Assembly: GCF_035486915.1 (NCBI RefSeq)
Contig: NZ_DATHMR010000076.1
Span: 1 to 32,121 of the forward strand
Length of the DNA: 32,121 nucleotides
Direction of reading: 5' to 3'
Origin: Dyella_B sp035486915
GTDB lineage: Bacteria > Pseudomonadota > Gammaproteobacteria > Xanthomonadales > Rhodanobacteraceae
The notes under the pieces were generated by a model. The model worked only from the letters and a program-made list of their open reading frames with translations. It ran no database searches and was not told the origin of the DNA. Positions 8,288 through 16,590 of the stretch are shown here, in pieces. How positions within the stretch are numbered: the first letter of the stretch is position 1; each line of letters begins with the position of its first letter. The translations under genes were made by a program, and so were the position numbers.

Positions 8288-8680
8288 ATGTTCAAACGTA
8301 ATGTCGGCAAGTTCGTAGCGATCGGTCTGGCTCTCGCCACTGCCGCGGCTGTGCCGGTAGGCGCATCTGCAGCCCCCTGGGGTTGGCACGGTGGTGGTGG
8401 GTACCGCGGTGGTTACTACCATGGCGGCTGCTGCTACCGCGGTGGTGGTTATTGGTACGGCGGTCGTTGGATCGCCGGTGCAGTGGTCGGTGGTCTGGTG
8501 GCCGGTGCAGTGATCAGCGCGACGGCTCCGCCCCCGTACTACTACGGGCCGCCGGCGGTCGTGTACGGCCCTGGTTACTATGCTCCAGGCACAGTGGTTT
8601 ACAGCGCCCCGCCTCCGCCCCCGGTGACGGTGGTTGCACCCGACCCGTACCAGACTCGCTATGTCGGCCCTGCTCAATAA
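8288..8680 (+). CDS. Secreted Gly/Tyr/Pro-rich protein with glycine-zipper segment
   Basis: A 130-residue exported protein of unknown function. Residues 1-28 are a signal peptide (basic start, hydrophobic core, cleavage expected after GASA). The mature part begins with a Gly/Tyr/His/Trp-rich region (30-60) containing a Cys-Cys pair at 48-49. A small-residue hydrophobic segment (61-80) follows with GxxxG spacing, as in glycine-zipper outer-membrane or periplasmic proteins. The last part is Tyr/Pro-rich and ends in PYQTRYVGPAQ. The ribosome site GGAGG (8277-8281) is strong and well spaced from the ATG, and a perfect terminator follows at 8713, so this is a single-gene unit that could be highly expressed. 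Related small proteins in proteobacteria are annotated only as hypothetical; a role in the envelope or surface is a guess. Confidence 0.85.
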   Translation: MFKRNVGKFVAIGLALATAAAVPVGASAAPWGWHGGGGYRGGYYHGGCCYRGGGYWYGGRWIAGAVVGGLVAGAVISATAPPPYYYGPPAVVYGPGYYAPGTVVYSAPPPPPVTVVAPDPYQTRYVGPAQ

Positions 8681-8712
8681 TTGATCAGCGGCTGATTCAT
8701 CCAAGCAGTCCC

Positions 8713-8743
8713 AAAGAGCCCGGCCACGCCGGGCTCTTTTTTT
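8713..8743 (+). terminator. Strong Rho-independent terminator
   Basis: A perfect 12-base stem aaagagcccggc / gccgggctcttt (8713-8724 and 8728-8739) with a 3-base loop, running straight into a 7-base T tract. It is 32 bases after the stop of the secreted Gly/Tyr/Pro-rich protein. The A-rich 5' edge of the stem could allow some termination in the other direction too. Confidence 0.93.
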
Positions 8744-9062
8744 GTGCACTGCAGTTTGCACTCCGACGGGGTCTGGGGGTTAAGTGTGCTTTCGCCATGC
8801 GGGGTTGATTGCACATTTATCGTCCCCAAGCTTGTGTATCGAGTACAACGCAGCGCCACGAAGATGAGGGGTCCTCATGACACCGCTTCATTGCTGTATC
8901 GCCACGCAACGATCGGTTGAGTCACGGTCACGACGATCCCGCACCATGTGCACGTCACGCTCTGTGAACGAGCAGTGCGGCATGGTTGCAGACATGCCTC
9001 TTCGCTGATCCGCCTCCCCCTAGGGTGTATCGCAGCAACTCCATTCGCATCCCAATTGCGTC
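8744..9062 (+). other. Non-coding interval before egtB
   Basis: About 320 bases with no credible gene on either strand. It must hold the promoter of egtBD, but I see no good -35/-10 pair. Small palindromes are present: actgcagt near 8746 and ccctaggg near 9019, the latter about 40 bases before the egtB start. No purine-rich ribosome site precedes the egtB ATG. None of these is strong enough to call as a regulatory site. Confidence 0.5.
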
Positions 9063-10316
9063 ATGAACTCTCCCACATTAGCAGTCCACACTGAGGACGT
9101 TCTTGCGCGTTTCATGCGCATCCGTCGTCAAACCCTCGCGCTGACCAACGGGCTTGCACCTGAAGATATGCAGGTGCAATCGATGCCCGATGCTAGTCCC
9201 AGCAAATGGCATCTCGCGCATACCACATGGTTCTTCGAGCAGTTCGTGCTCGGGAACGATGCGTCGTATCAATCGCCCAATCCGGCGTGGTATTACCTGT
9301 TCAATTCGTATTACGAATCGGTAGGCCCGATGCATGCGCGACCGCAGCGCGGATTGTTGTCGCGACCCACCGTGGACGAAATTCGCGATTACCGTGCTCG
9401 CATCGACGAGGCGGTGGGTGAATTGATCTCGCGCGGCATCGATGCCGAGCTCGCGTCGCGTATCGAACTCGGATTGCATCACGAGCAGCAGCATCAGGAG
9501 TTGCTGCTGACCGACCTGAAGCATGCGTTCTGGAGCAATCCGTTGCGGCCCGCCTATCGCGATGTCGTAACCGGTACATCGGCCAGCCCATCGACGCCGA
9601 TGCGCTTTGCTGCCGGAAGGGAGGGCGGGGTCGATATCGGTCATCAAGGCAACCGCTTCGCTTACGACAACGAAACGCCACGACATCGCACGTGGCTGTC
9701 GCCCCACACGCTCGCCAATCGTCTTGTAACAAACAGCGAATATCTTGCGTTCGTGCGCGACGGTGGCTATCGCGAAGCAGGTTTATGGCTATCCGACGGA
9801 TGGGCCATCGTGCAGCGCGAAGCTTGGCAGCGACCGTTGTATTGGCAGGAAGATTTGTCGAGTGAATTCACGCTCATGGGCATTCGCGAGCTGGAACCCA
9901 ATGCGCCGGTTTGCCACCTGAGCTACTTCGAAGCCGATGCGTTTGCACGCTGGGCTGGCGCGCGGTTGCCCACGGAAGCCGAATGGGAAGACGCTGCCGC
10001 AGGCCTCAAGACCACCGGTAATTTTCTGGAAAGCCATCGCTTTCATCCGATCGCGGCATCGCACGGTGATGGTCTGCAACAGATGTATGGAGATGTCTGG
10101 GAATGGACTGCGTCGCCGTATGTCAGTTATCCCGGTTTTAAGCCTTTGCCCGGTGCGCTGGGTGAATACAACGGAAAGTTCATGAACGGACAGTGGGTGT
10201 TGCGCGGCGGTTCTTGCGTGACGCCGAACGAACACATTCGTGTCAGTTACCGAAATTTCTTTCCGCCCCACGCTCGCTGGCAATTTGCGGGCATTCGTTT
10301 GGGACACGACCGATGA
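9063..10316 (+). CDS. egtB: Ergothioneine biosynthesis sulfoxide synthase EgtB
   Basis: EgtB is a non-haem iron enzyme that joins hercynine (trimethyl-histidine) to a cysteine donor with O2, forming the sulfoxide precursor of ergothioneine. The 417-residue protein has an N-terminal DinB_2 domain (about 10-160) and a C-terminal formylglycine-generating-enzyme-like lectin domain (from about 190: GGVDIGHQGNRFAYDNE, YLAFVRDGGY, RLPTEAEWEDA, GDVWEWTASPY, VLRGGSCVTP). Expected iron ligands are H53 (WHLAHTTWFFE), H140 and H144 (HHEQQHQE). The adjacent egtD, with an ATGA overlap, supports EgtB over the similar selenoneine enzyme SenA. EgtA/C/E are absent, so donor (cysteine or gamma-glutamylcysteine) and C-S lyase cannot be read from this window. 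No clear Shine-Dalgarno precedes the ATG; upstream in-frame starts are lacking. Confidence 0.96.
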   Translation: MNSPTLAVHTEDVLARFMRIRRQTLALTNGLAPEDMQVQSMPDASPSKWHLAHTTWFFEQFVLGNDASYQSPNPAWYYLFNSYYESVGPMHARPQRGLLSRPTVDEIRDYRARIDEAVGELISRGIDAELASRIELGLHHEQQHQELLLTDLKHAFWSNPLRPAYRDVVTGTSASPSTPMRFAAGREGGVDIGHQGNRFAYDNETPRHRTWLSPHTLANRLVTNSEYLAFVRDGGYREAGLWLSDGWAIVQREAWQRPLYWQEDLSSEFTLMGIRELEPNAPVCHLSYFEADAFARWAGARLPTEAEWEDAAAGLKTTGNFLESHRFHPIAASHGDGLQQMYGDVWEWTASPYVSYPGFKPLPGALGEYNGKFMNGQWVLRGGSCVTPNEHIRVSYRNFFPPHARWQFAGIRLGHDR

Positions 10317-11290
10317 GCGTTCAAGTGTTTGCACTGCGGGACGAACAGCGCCCGCCCGATAACGAGCTGTTGCAGGTTGTCCAGCGCGGGCTGCGTGCGC
10401 AGCCCAAACGTTTGCCTTCCTGGCTGTTCTACGACGAAAAAGGCTCGGAACTTTTCGAGCAGATTTGCGAGCAGCCGGAGTACTACCTGACTCGCGCGGA
10501 GATAGCGCTGCTGCGTGAACATGCAAGCGACATCGCCGACGTGCTTGGGCCCGACGTTAGACTCGTCGAATACGGCAGCGGGCACGCGATCAAAACGCGC
10601 CTGTTGCTGGAACATCTGCAGACACCTGTCTCTTGGGTGCCGATAGAAATCTCCTCCGAACCGTTGCGAATCAGCGTGCACAACGTGGAGCGGATTTTTC
10701 CGCAGCTACCTATTCAACCGCTATCGACCGACTTCACGCGCCCCCTGCGCTTGCCTGTGCCTCCGCGCATGCCGCGTCGCACGGTGATCTACTTCCCCGG
10801 TTCCACCATCGGTAATTTCGAAGAGCGCGAAGCAGCGCAATTGCTGCGCAAGATGCGCAGTGAGATGGGCGATAACGGCGGCATTCTCGTCGGCGCCGAT
10901 CTCAAGAAAGAGAAGGCAGTCATCGAAGCGGCCTACAACGATGCCGCGGGTGTGACAGCAGCGTTTACGCTCAACATGCTCACCCGGCTCAATCGCGAAC
11001 TTGGCTGCAACTTCGAACTCAGTGGCTTCCGCCACCGTGCCCACTACAACGCCATGATCGGTCGTATCGAAACGCACATACTCAGCAATCGCGAACAGCG
11101 CGTGCGCGTAGGACGAATGCAGGTGCTTTTCCGCGAGGACGAAGCGATGCAGGTTGAGTACAGCTGCAAGTATTCACTGGAAGATTTTGCGGAGCTGGCC
11201 GCTTCGGCGGGTTTGGCCGTGCAGCACGTGTGGACCGATGCGGGCGGTCTTTTCAGCCTGCAGCATCTGACCAGAGCAGGCGTGAAGTAA
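10313..11290 (+). CDS. egtD: L-histidine N-alpha-methyltransferase EgtD
   Basis: EgtD trimethylates the alpha-amino group of histidine with three S-adenosylmethionines to give hercynine, the substrate of EgtB. The 325-residue protein shows the family signatures PKRLPSWLFYDEKGSELFEQIC, PEYYLTRAE, the SAM loop VEYGSGHAIKTRLLL (about 83-97), VIYFPGSTIGNF (about 160-171), and YNDAAGVTAAFTLNML. The C-terminal EYSCKYSLEDFAELAASAGL contributes to the substrate pocket. The ATG at 10313 overlaps the egtB stop (ATGA), so translation is coupled. The frame is open upstream into egtB, but MSVQVFALRDEQ fits the family start. It is followed by a REP-like hairpin and the convergent mfd gene. Confidence 0.97.
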   Translation: MSVQVFALRDEQRPPDNELLQVVQRGLRAQPKRLPSWLFYDEKGSELFEQICEQPEYYLTRAEIALLREHASDIADVLGPDVRLVEYGSGHAIKTRLLLEHLQTPVSWVPIEISSEPLRISVHNVERIFPQLPIQPLSTDFTRPLRLPVPPRMPRRTVIYFPGSTIGNFEEREAAQLLRKMRSEMGDNGGILVGADLKKEKAVIEAAYNDAAGVTAAFTLNMLTRLNRELGCNFELSGFRHRAHYNAMIGRIETHILSNREQRVRVGRMQVLFREDEAMQVEYSCKYSLEDFAELAASAGLAVQHVWTDAGGLFSLQHLTRAGVK

Positions 11291-11306
11291 CGCACGGAAT
11301 CTGAGC

Positions 11307-11334
11307 CGTCATTCCCGCGAAAGCGGGAATGACG
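11307..11334. repeat. REP-like inverted repeat between convergent egtD and mfd
   Basis: A perfect 12-base stem cgtcattcccgc / gcgggaatgacg (11307-11318 and 11323-11334) closed by a GAAA tetraloop. The motif GTCATTCCCGC...GCGGGAATGAC is a well-known dispersed palindrome in many proteobacterial genomes. It fills the 60-base gap between the converging 3' ends of egtD and mfd. No T tract follows on either strand, so it is a mobile REP-type element or mRNA-end stabiliser rather than a standard terminator. It occurs once in this window. Confidence 0.8.
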
Positions 11335-11350
11335 AGCAAAGCAGTAGGTT

Positions 11351-14300
11351 CTAAGCTGCTTTCCTTGCACCGAGCCGGCCGAGAATATCTTCGGCAGCTC
11401 GAATGCGTTCGGTAGCGCCGGGCAATTCTAGATTGACCTTCAGCTTGTCCTGGCCATCGAGCTTGTACACGCGGGGCTGACTCTGGATCAGGCGTATGAT
11501 CGCCATCGGGTCGACATCCGGCTTGTCGCGGAACGTGACACGGCCGCCGTTCGCACCGAAGTCGAGTTTGCGGATACCCAGCGGTGTCGCCATCAATTTC
11601 AGGCTCGCAATGGCAAAGAGTTGCTTCACGGCATCGGGCAGCAGACCGAAGCGATCGATCATTTCCACTTGCAACTCGCGTAGCGCGTGATGATCGCGCG
11701 CGCTGGCGATGCGTTTGTAGAGCGTCAGACGCGTATGAACGTCGGGCAGGTAGTCGTCCGGGATCAATGCGGGCAGATGCAATTCCACTTCTGTTTCATG
11801 CTCGCTGGTGAGATCGAAGTCGGGCACCTTGCCGGATTTCAGCGCGCGAACGGCACGCTCCAGCAGTTCGGTGTAGAGACCGAAGCCGATTTCCTGGATC
11901 TGTCCCGACTGCTCATCGCCAAGCAGTTCGCCCGCGCCGCGGATTTCCAGATCGTGCGTGGCAAGCGTGAAGCCTGCACCGAGTTCTTCGAGCGACGCTA
12001 GCGCTTCGAGACGCTTCTCCGCGTCGGCCGTTATCGCCTTGCGATCCGGCACGATCAGATAGGCATACGCACGATGGTGCGAGCGTCCCACGCGACCACG
12101 CAGCTGATGCAACTGCGCCAAGCCAAATCGATCCGCACGATTGATGATGATCGTGTTGGCAGTGGGGATATCGATACCTGTCTCGATAATGGTGGTGCAG
12201 ACCAGTACGTTGAAGCGCTGGCGATGGAAATCCGCCATGACTTGTTCCAGCTCGCGCTCGGGCATCTGTCCGTGTGCGATGCCGATGCGTGCATCTGGAA
12301 TGAGTTCCTGTATTTCGCGCGCGGTGCGTTCGATGCTGTCGACTTCGTTATGTAGAAAATAGATCTGACCGCCGCGTTGCAACTCGCGCTGGAATGCTTC
12401 GCGGATCAGTGCGGGCTCCCAGGCGGAAATAAACGTGCGCACGGCCATGCGATGGGCCGGCGGTGTGGCGATCAGTGATAGATCGCGCAAACCGCTCATC
12501 GCCATGTTCAAGGTGCGCGGAATCGGTGTGGCCGTCATGGTCAATAGATCGACCTCGGCACGCAGCTTTTTCAACTGTTCTTTCTGGCGCACGCCAAAGC
12601 GCTGTTCTTCGTCGACGATCACAAGCCCAAGCTGCTTGAATTTGATGTCAGGCTGCAGCAACTTGTGCGTGCCGACGATTACGTCGATCTGCCCGTCGGC
12701 AAGGCGCTTGAGCGCCTCGTTCACGTCCTTAGTGGAGCGGAAGCGCGACAGCACATCGACCTTCACTGGCCAATCCGCAAAGCGGTCGGCAAAGTTGCGA
12801 TAGTGCTGCTGGGCGAGCAGGGTGGTGGGTACCAATACCGCAACTTGCTTGCCTGCGGTGGCGGCCGCAAACGCAGCGCGCAAGGCCACTTCTGTCTTGC
12901 CAAAGCCGACGTCGCCGCAAATCACGCGATCCATGGCGCGTGGTGCGGCCAGATCGCCAAGGACAGCATCGATGGCCTGCTGCTGATCGGGCGTTTCTTC
13001 GAAGGGAAAGGTGCTGCCGAATTCCTCGATCAATTGGCGATCGATCGGTATCGATTCGCCGCCGCGCGCTTCGCGTTGCGCGTAGATGGCAAGCAACTCG
13101 GCCGCGACATCGCGAACCTTCTCGGCGGCTTTCTTACGTGCGCGTTCCCACGCATCGCCACCCAGTGAATGCAGTGGCGCGAGTTCCGGTGCGGTACCGG
13201 AATAGCGGCTCACCAGCCCCAGCTGCGCCACCGGCACGTACAGTTTGTCGCCCTTGGCATATTCGATGGTGAGGAACTCACCCTCCATGCCGCCCAGTTC
13301 CATCGAAATCAGGCCCTGATAGCGGCCCACGCCATGATCGACGTGCACGATGGGCGAACCGATCGAAAGCTCGGTGAGATCGCGGATAACCGATTCTGGA
13401 TCGCGCGCTGCGCCACGACGACGTTTGCGCTCCGTGCGCACACGCTCGCCGAACAGTTCGCGTTCCGTCAGCACGGTCAGCGCGGGTTTGCTCAGCGCGA
13501 AACCTTGCTCCATCGGGGCGATGGTGATGGCGAGCTTCGCGCTGTCATTGTTGAGAAATGCGTGCCAACTATCGACGTTTTGCGGCCGAAGACCGACTAC
13601 CGCCACCTGTTCAAGCAGGGCTTCGCGGCGGCCCGCCGAGTCGGCTGCAATCAGCACGCGTCCCGGATAGTTATCGATGAAGTGACGCAGCGATGTGCCG
13701 GGTTCTTCACCCTTGCGATTGAGCGGCAGTTCCGGCGCCGGTTGCGTGCCCGACGACGTTGCGTGCTCGTGGCCGCTCTCGACCACTTCGACGCGTAGCC
13801 GCTTGTTGAGTTGCTCGCGCAACTGATCGGGCGAAAGATAAAGTTCGGCGGGCGGCAATACGGGACGTTCGATGTCGTGTGCGCGCTGATCATAACGTTC
13901 CGCGGTTTGCACCCAGAACTGTTCGGCTGCTTCACTTGTAGCTTCGCCGAGCACGAACAACGCGTCGTCCGCGAGATAATCGAACAGTGTGGCGGTGTCT
14001 TCGAAAAACAGCGGCAGGTAATACTCGATGCCGCCGGGTGTAACACCTTCCTTCATGTCCTGATAAATCGGGCAGCGGCGCACGTCGATCGGGAAGCGTT
14101 CGCGCAGGCGGCTGCGGAATGCTTTCGCCGCATCGTCGGTGACTGGGAATTCGCGCGCAGGAAGCAGTTCGACTTTCTCGACTTGTTGCTGCGAGCGCTG
14201 CGTTTCCGGATCGAAACTGCGGATCGATTCCACTTCGTCATCGAATAGTTCGATGCGGTAGGGTTCGGATGCGCCCATCGGAAAGATATCGATCAACGCA

Positions 14301-14803
14301 CCGCGCACCGCGAAATCGCCGGGTTCGGCAACTTGCGGAACGTGGCGATAACCGGAGGCTTCCAGTCGGCGTTGTTCAATCGCCAGATCGAGCTTCTGGC
14401 CTTTGCGCAGCATCAAACCCGAACCGGTGATATGCGTGCGCGGCGCAATGCGCTGCATTAACGTCGCGGCGGAGACCACCAGCACGCCGCGCTTCACGCT
14501 TGGCAACTGATACAACGTGGCAACGCGCTGAGAAACGATTTCCGGATGCGGGCTGAAAACGTCGTACGGCAACGTTTCCCAATCCGGAAAATGCAGCACC
14601 GGCAACGTGCCTGCAAAAAGGCGCAGCTCATCCTCCAGCGCATGCGCACGTTGCGTATCGCGCGTGACGACGACCAGTAATCCCTGATGCGATTGTGCCG
14701 CTTCGGCAACCAACAAGGCGCGCGCTGAACCGTGTGGCGGGGTCCAGAAGCGGCGTTGCTTGGGGGTGGTGGGAAGGGGCGGGTGGCTGATCGGGTTCGA
14801 CAT
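11351..14803 (-). CDS. mfd: Transcription-repair coupling factor
   Basis: Mfd is an ATP-driven DNA translocase that pushes stalled RNA polymerase off damaged DNA and recruits UvrA, coupling transcription to nucleotide excision repair. The 1150-residue length matches E. coli (1148). Domain order: UvrB-like N-terminal module (about 1-330), an Ala/Pro-rich linker, the RNA-polymerase interaction domain (about 480-560: IVHVDHGVGRYQGL, FLTIEYAKGDKLYVPV), and the RecG-type motor with Walker A GDVGFGKTE (K636), the DEEQRFG box near 731, TATPIPRTLNMA and TIIETGIDIP. The C-terminal TRCF domain follows (LPALIPDDYLPDVHTRLTLYKR). The ATG at 14803 is preferred; a TTG six codons upstream also keeps the frame. 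No clear ribosome site marks either. It is the last gene of a minus-strand run, 80 bases after the GNAT gene. Confidence 0.98.
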   Translation of the reverse strand: MSNPISHPPLPTTPKQRRFWTPPHGSARALLVAEAAQSHQGLLVVVTRDTQRAHALEDELRLFAGTLPVLHFPDWETLPYDVFSPHPEIVSQRVATLYQLPSVKRGVLVVSAATLMQRIAPRTHITGSGLMLRKGQKLDLAIEQRRLEASGYRHVPQVAEPGDFAVRGALIDIFPMGASEPYRIELFDDEVESIRSFDPETQRSQQQVEKVELLPAREFPVTDDAAKAFRSRLRERFPIDVRRCPIYQDMKEGVTPGGIEYYLPLFFEDTATLFDYLADDALFVLGEATSEAAEQFWVQTAERYDQRAHDIERPVLPPAELYLSPDQLREQLNKRLRVEVVESGHEHATSSGTQPAPELPLNRKGEEPGTSLRHFIDNYPGRVLIAADSAGRREALLEQVAVVGLRPQNVDSWHAFLNNDSAKLAITIAPMEQGFALSKPALTVLTERELFGERVRTERKRRRGAARDPESVIRDLTELSIGSPIVHVDHGVGRYQGLISMELGGMEGEFLTIEYAKGDKLYVPVAQLGLVSRYSGTAPELAPLHSLGGDAWERARKKAAEKVRDVAAELLAIYAQREARGGESIPIDRQLIEEFGSTFPFEETPDQQQAIDAVLGDLAAPRAMDRVICGDVGFGKTEVALRAAFAAATAGKQVAVLVPTTLLAQQHYRNFADRFADWPVKVDVLSRFRSTKDVNEALKRLADGQIDVIVGTHKLLQPDIKFKQLGLVIVDEEQRFGVRQKEQLKKLRAEVDLLTMTATPIPRTLNMAMSGLRDLSLIATPPAHRMAVRTFISAWEPALIREAFQRELQRGGQIYFLHNEVDSIERTAREIQELIPDARIGIAHGQMPERELEQVMADFHRQRFNVLVCTTIIETGIDIPTANTIIINRADRFGLAQLHQLRGRVGRSHHRAYAYLIVPDRKAITADAEKRLEALASLEELGAGFTLATHDLEIRGAGELLGDEQSGQIQEIGFGLYTELLERAVRALKSGKVPDFDLTSEHETEVELHLPALIPDDYLPDVHTRLTLYKRIASARDHHALRELQVEMIDRFGLLPDAVKQLFAIASLKLMATPLGIRKLDFGANGGRVTFRDKPDVDPMAIIRLIQSQPRVYKLDGQDKLKVNLELPGATERIRAAEDILGRLGARKAA

Positions 14804-14882
14804 GGGGACGCTGCATGGCAAGACGCGGCCTCATGCCGCGCCTATCGAGCGCGCAAGTGTAGCGCGTCGCTCCGTTGAGCTC

Positions 14883-15500
14883 TTACAGCGTGAGGCGGAT
14901 TTGCGCCGTGCCGCCTTCACCCGGCAGCATCTTGGCCACGAAGCCCAGTTCCTTGCAGAGCTGCAGCATCGGGCGGTTTTCCATCAGCACATAGCCCCAG
15001 AGCTCGCTGAGGCCGCGACGGCGGGATTCGTCGACCAGTCGCTGCATCAGCAATGCGCCCAGGCCGATGCGCGACCAGTCGCGTTCGACCAGCACGGAAA
15101 ACTCGGCCGTGTTGGTGGCCTCGTCCACGAAGATGCGGCCGACGCCACGCAGCTCGGCCGGCTTCACCGTTTCGTCCATCAGGACGAAAGCGGCTTCCCA
15201 TTCCGGATCGATACGGCACAGGCGCTGGGCCATCGGGGCCGGCAGCTCCGACATGGCGTGCATGAAGCGGCGACGCACATCTTCCGGCGAGAGGCGCTGG
15301 AAGCAGCGCTGCAGGGTAGCGACGTCGCCCGGCTCGATGTCACGCAGAACCAACTCGCGCCCGTCAGCGGTGTGTACAGCCTCTCCATGGGGCGTTGTAA
15401 CGACGCGCGGGCGCGTGAAGCGATCGCGGCTGCGCGGAGGCAGCTGGGTGTGCCGGAAAGGGGTTCCAGAATCGCGAGGAGAGGTCATGGTCATGACCAT
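14883..15500 (-). CDS. GNAT-family N-acetyltransferase (Pat C-domain-like)
   Basis: A 205-residue acetyltransferase. After a poorly conserved basic N-terminal tail of about 45 residues, one GNAT domain runs from GRELVLRDIEPGDVATLQRCF to the end. It resembles the catalytic GNAT domain of the protein acetyltransferase Pat/YfiQ (LSPEDVRRRFMHAM, FVLMDE, VGRIFVDEATNTAEFSVLV). The acetyl-CoA loop is RDWSRIGLGALLMQRLVDESRRRG (about 141-164), and the C-terminal part ENRPMLQLCKELGF is typical. It lacks the large acyl-CoA-synthetase-like part of full Pat, so its target (protein lysine or small amine) is open. Three in-frame ATGs at 15500, 15494 and 15488 are possible; none has a clear ribosome site, and the third gives MTSPRDSG. 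It precedes mfd by 80 bases on the same strand. Confidence 0.85.
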   Translation of the reverse strand: MVMTMTSPRDSGTPFRHTQLPPRSRDRFTRPRVVTTPHGEAVHTADGRELVLRDIEPGDVATLQRCFQRLSPEDVRRRFMHAMSELPAPMAQRLCRIDPEWEAAFVLMDETVKPAELRGVGRIFVDEATNTAEFSVLVERDWSRIGLGALLMQRLVDESRRRGLSELWGYVLMENRPMLQLCKELGFVAKMLPGEGGTAQIRLTL

Positions 15501-15640
15501 ACTTTAGCGTATTGTGTGCGCTGCAACATGAATGTGCAGTAACGCGGGGAAGTAGTTTGCGCCCAAATCCATGCAGGAGGCGTTGCGCGCCACGTCCGCT
15601 TTTCGAGAGCTAGATGACGCGCCGCAGCACGCTTTCGGCC

Positions 15641-16549
15641 TCAATCGGCTACATCAGGCTCGAAGAAGCTCCAGCGGACCTCGGCAAACTGCAGCTTCAT
15701 CTCGCGCTCGACCGTATTGATGGCCTCGATCAGGGTGAGATTGTCGGGGGTGGGCGTCATGCGGGCCTTGATCGCCACCATCACATCCGGCCCCATCTGC
15801 ACGGTGATCAGATTAAGTATCTCCGCAATTTCCGGCCGAAGGGTCAGGAACGCCAGCAGCTCGGTGCGACGACGCGGCTCCATGCCCTGACCGATAAGCA
15901 GCGCCTTCACTTCAATCGCCAGCGCAATCGCCACCACGACCAGCAACACACCAATGGCGACAGTGCCCAGCGCATCGAACATCAGATTGCCCGTGAACAT
16001 GGTGGCGCCGATGGCCAACGCAGCCAGACACAAACCCAGCAGCGCGGCGAGATCTTCGCCAAAGATCACCAGCAGTTCGCTGGAACGCGTTTCGCGAAAC
16101 CATCGCCACAAGTTTTGATCGCCGCGTGCGCGATTCACTTCCTGCATGCAACCGCGCATCGAGATGCTTTCCGCCACGATGCCGAACAACAACACGCCTA
16201 GCGCAAGCCAGGGCCATTTCAACGGCTCGGGCTGCGAGAACTTGTGTATGCCTTCGTAAACCGAAAACAGTCCGCCCACGGCGAAGAGCATGACTGCGAC
16301 GATGAACGACCAGAAATACATCGCCCGTCCCCAGCCAAGCGGATACTCATCGGACGGCGGTTTTTTCGCTTGCTGAATGCCCAGCAGAAGCAAACCCTGA
16401 TTGCCGCAATCGGCGAGCGAATGCACCGCTTCGGCCATCATCGCGCCCGAGCCGGTAATGACCGCAGCCACCAGTTTGGCGACGAAGATCGCGAAATTGG
16501 CACCTAGCGCCAACAGGATCGCTCTCAACGAATTGGCATGACCGGACAT
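15641..16549 (-). CDS. Cation diffusion facilitator transporter, ZnT9 (SLC30A9)-like
   Basis: A 302-residue inner-membrane divalent cation transporter of the CDF family with about six hydrophobic segments followed by a cytoplasmic C-terminal domain (about 225-302). The metal site of the second segment reads AEAVHSLADCGNQGLLLLGI (H43, D47). The later segment has LLVIFGEDLAALLGL (E165, D166), and GNLMFDALGTVAIGVLL follows. This HSLxDxxNQ pattern, the PLGWGRAMYF motif and the EDxAALLG segment resemble the ZnT9-type subgroup rather than E. coli FieF/ZitB, whose second metal site is HxxxD. Likely substrate is zinc or a related metal, but the altered site makes that an inference. The start ATG has AAGGA 8 bases upstream. 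No metal regulator is adjacent. Confidence 0.9.
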   Translation of the reverse strand: MSGHANSLRAILLALGANFAIFVAKLVAAVITGSGAMMAEAVHSLADCGNQGLLLLGIQQAKKPPSDEYPLGWGRAMYFWSFIVAVMLFAVGGLFSVYEGIHKFSQPEPLKWPWLALGVLLFGIVAESISMRGCMQEVNRARGDQNLWRWFRETRSSELLVIFGEDLAALLGLCLAALAIGATMFTGNLMFDALGTVAIGVLLVVVAIALAIEVKALLIGQGMEPRRRTELLAFLTLRPEIAEILNLITVQMGPDVMVAIKARMTPTPDNLTLIEAINTVEREMKLQFAEVRWSFFEPDVAD

Positions 16550-16590
16550 GCTTCAGTTCCTTGTTTGCGAATCCACGCGCCTAGACGCGA

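Noticed and set aside
8261..8761. Minus-strand frame of 166 codons opposite the secreted protein
   Set aside because: It is the reverse of the Gly/Tyr/Pro-rich repeats (His/Thr-rich low complexity), and it runs through the terminator.
9063..10316. Reading egtB as the selenoneine enzyme SenA
   Set aside because: The neighbour is egtD in an overlapping pair, and no senB or senC is nearby.
9789..10526. Minus-strand frame of 245 codons across egtB/egtD
   Set aside because: Shadow of two certain genes; composition is Arg/Ala-rich without motifs.
13169..13798. Open frame of 209 codons on the plus strand within mfd
   Set aside because: Antisense shadow of the conserved mfd gene, no ribosome site, no recognisable motif.
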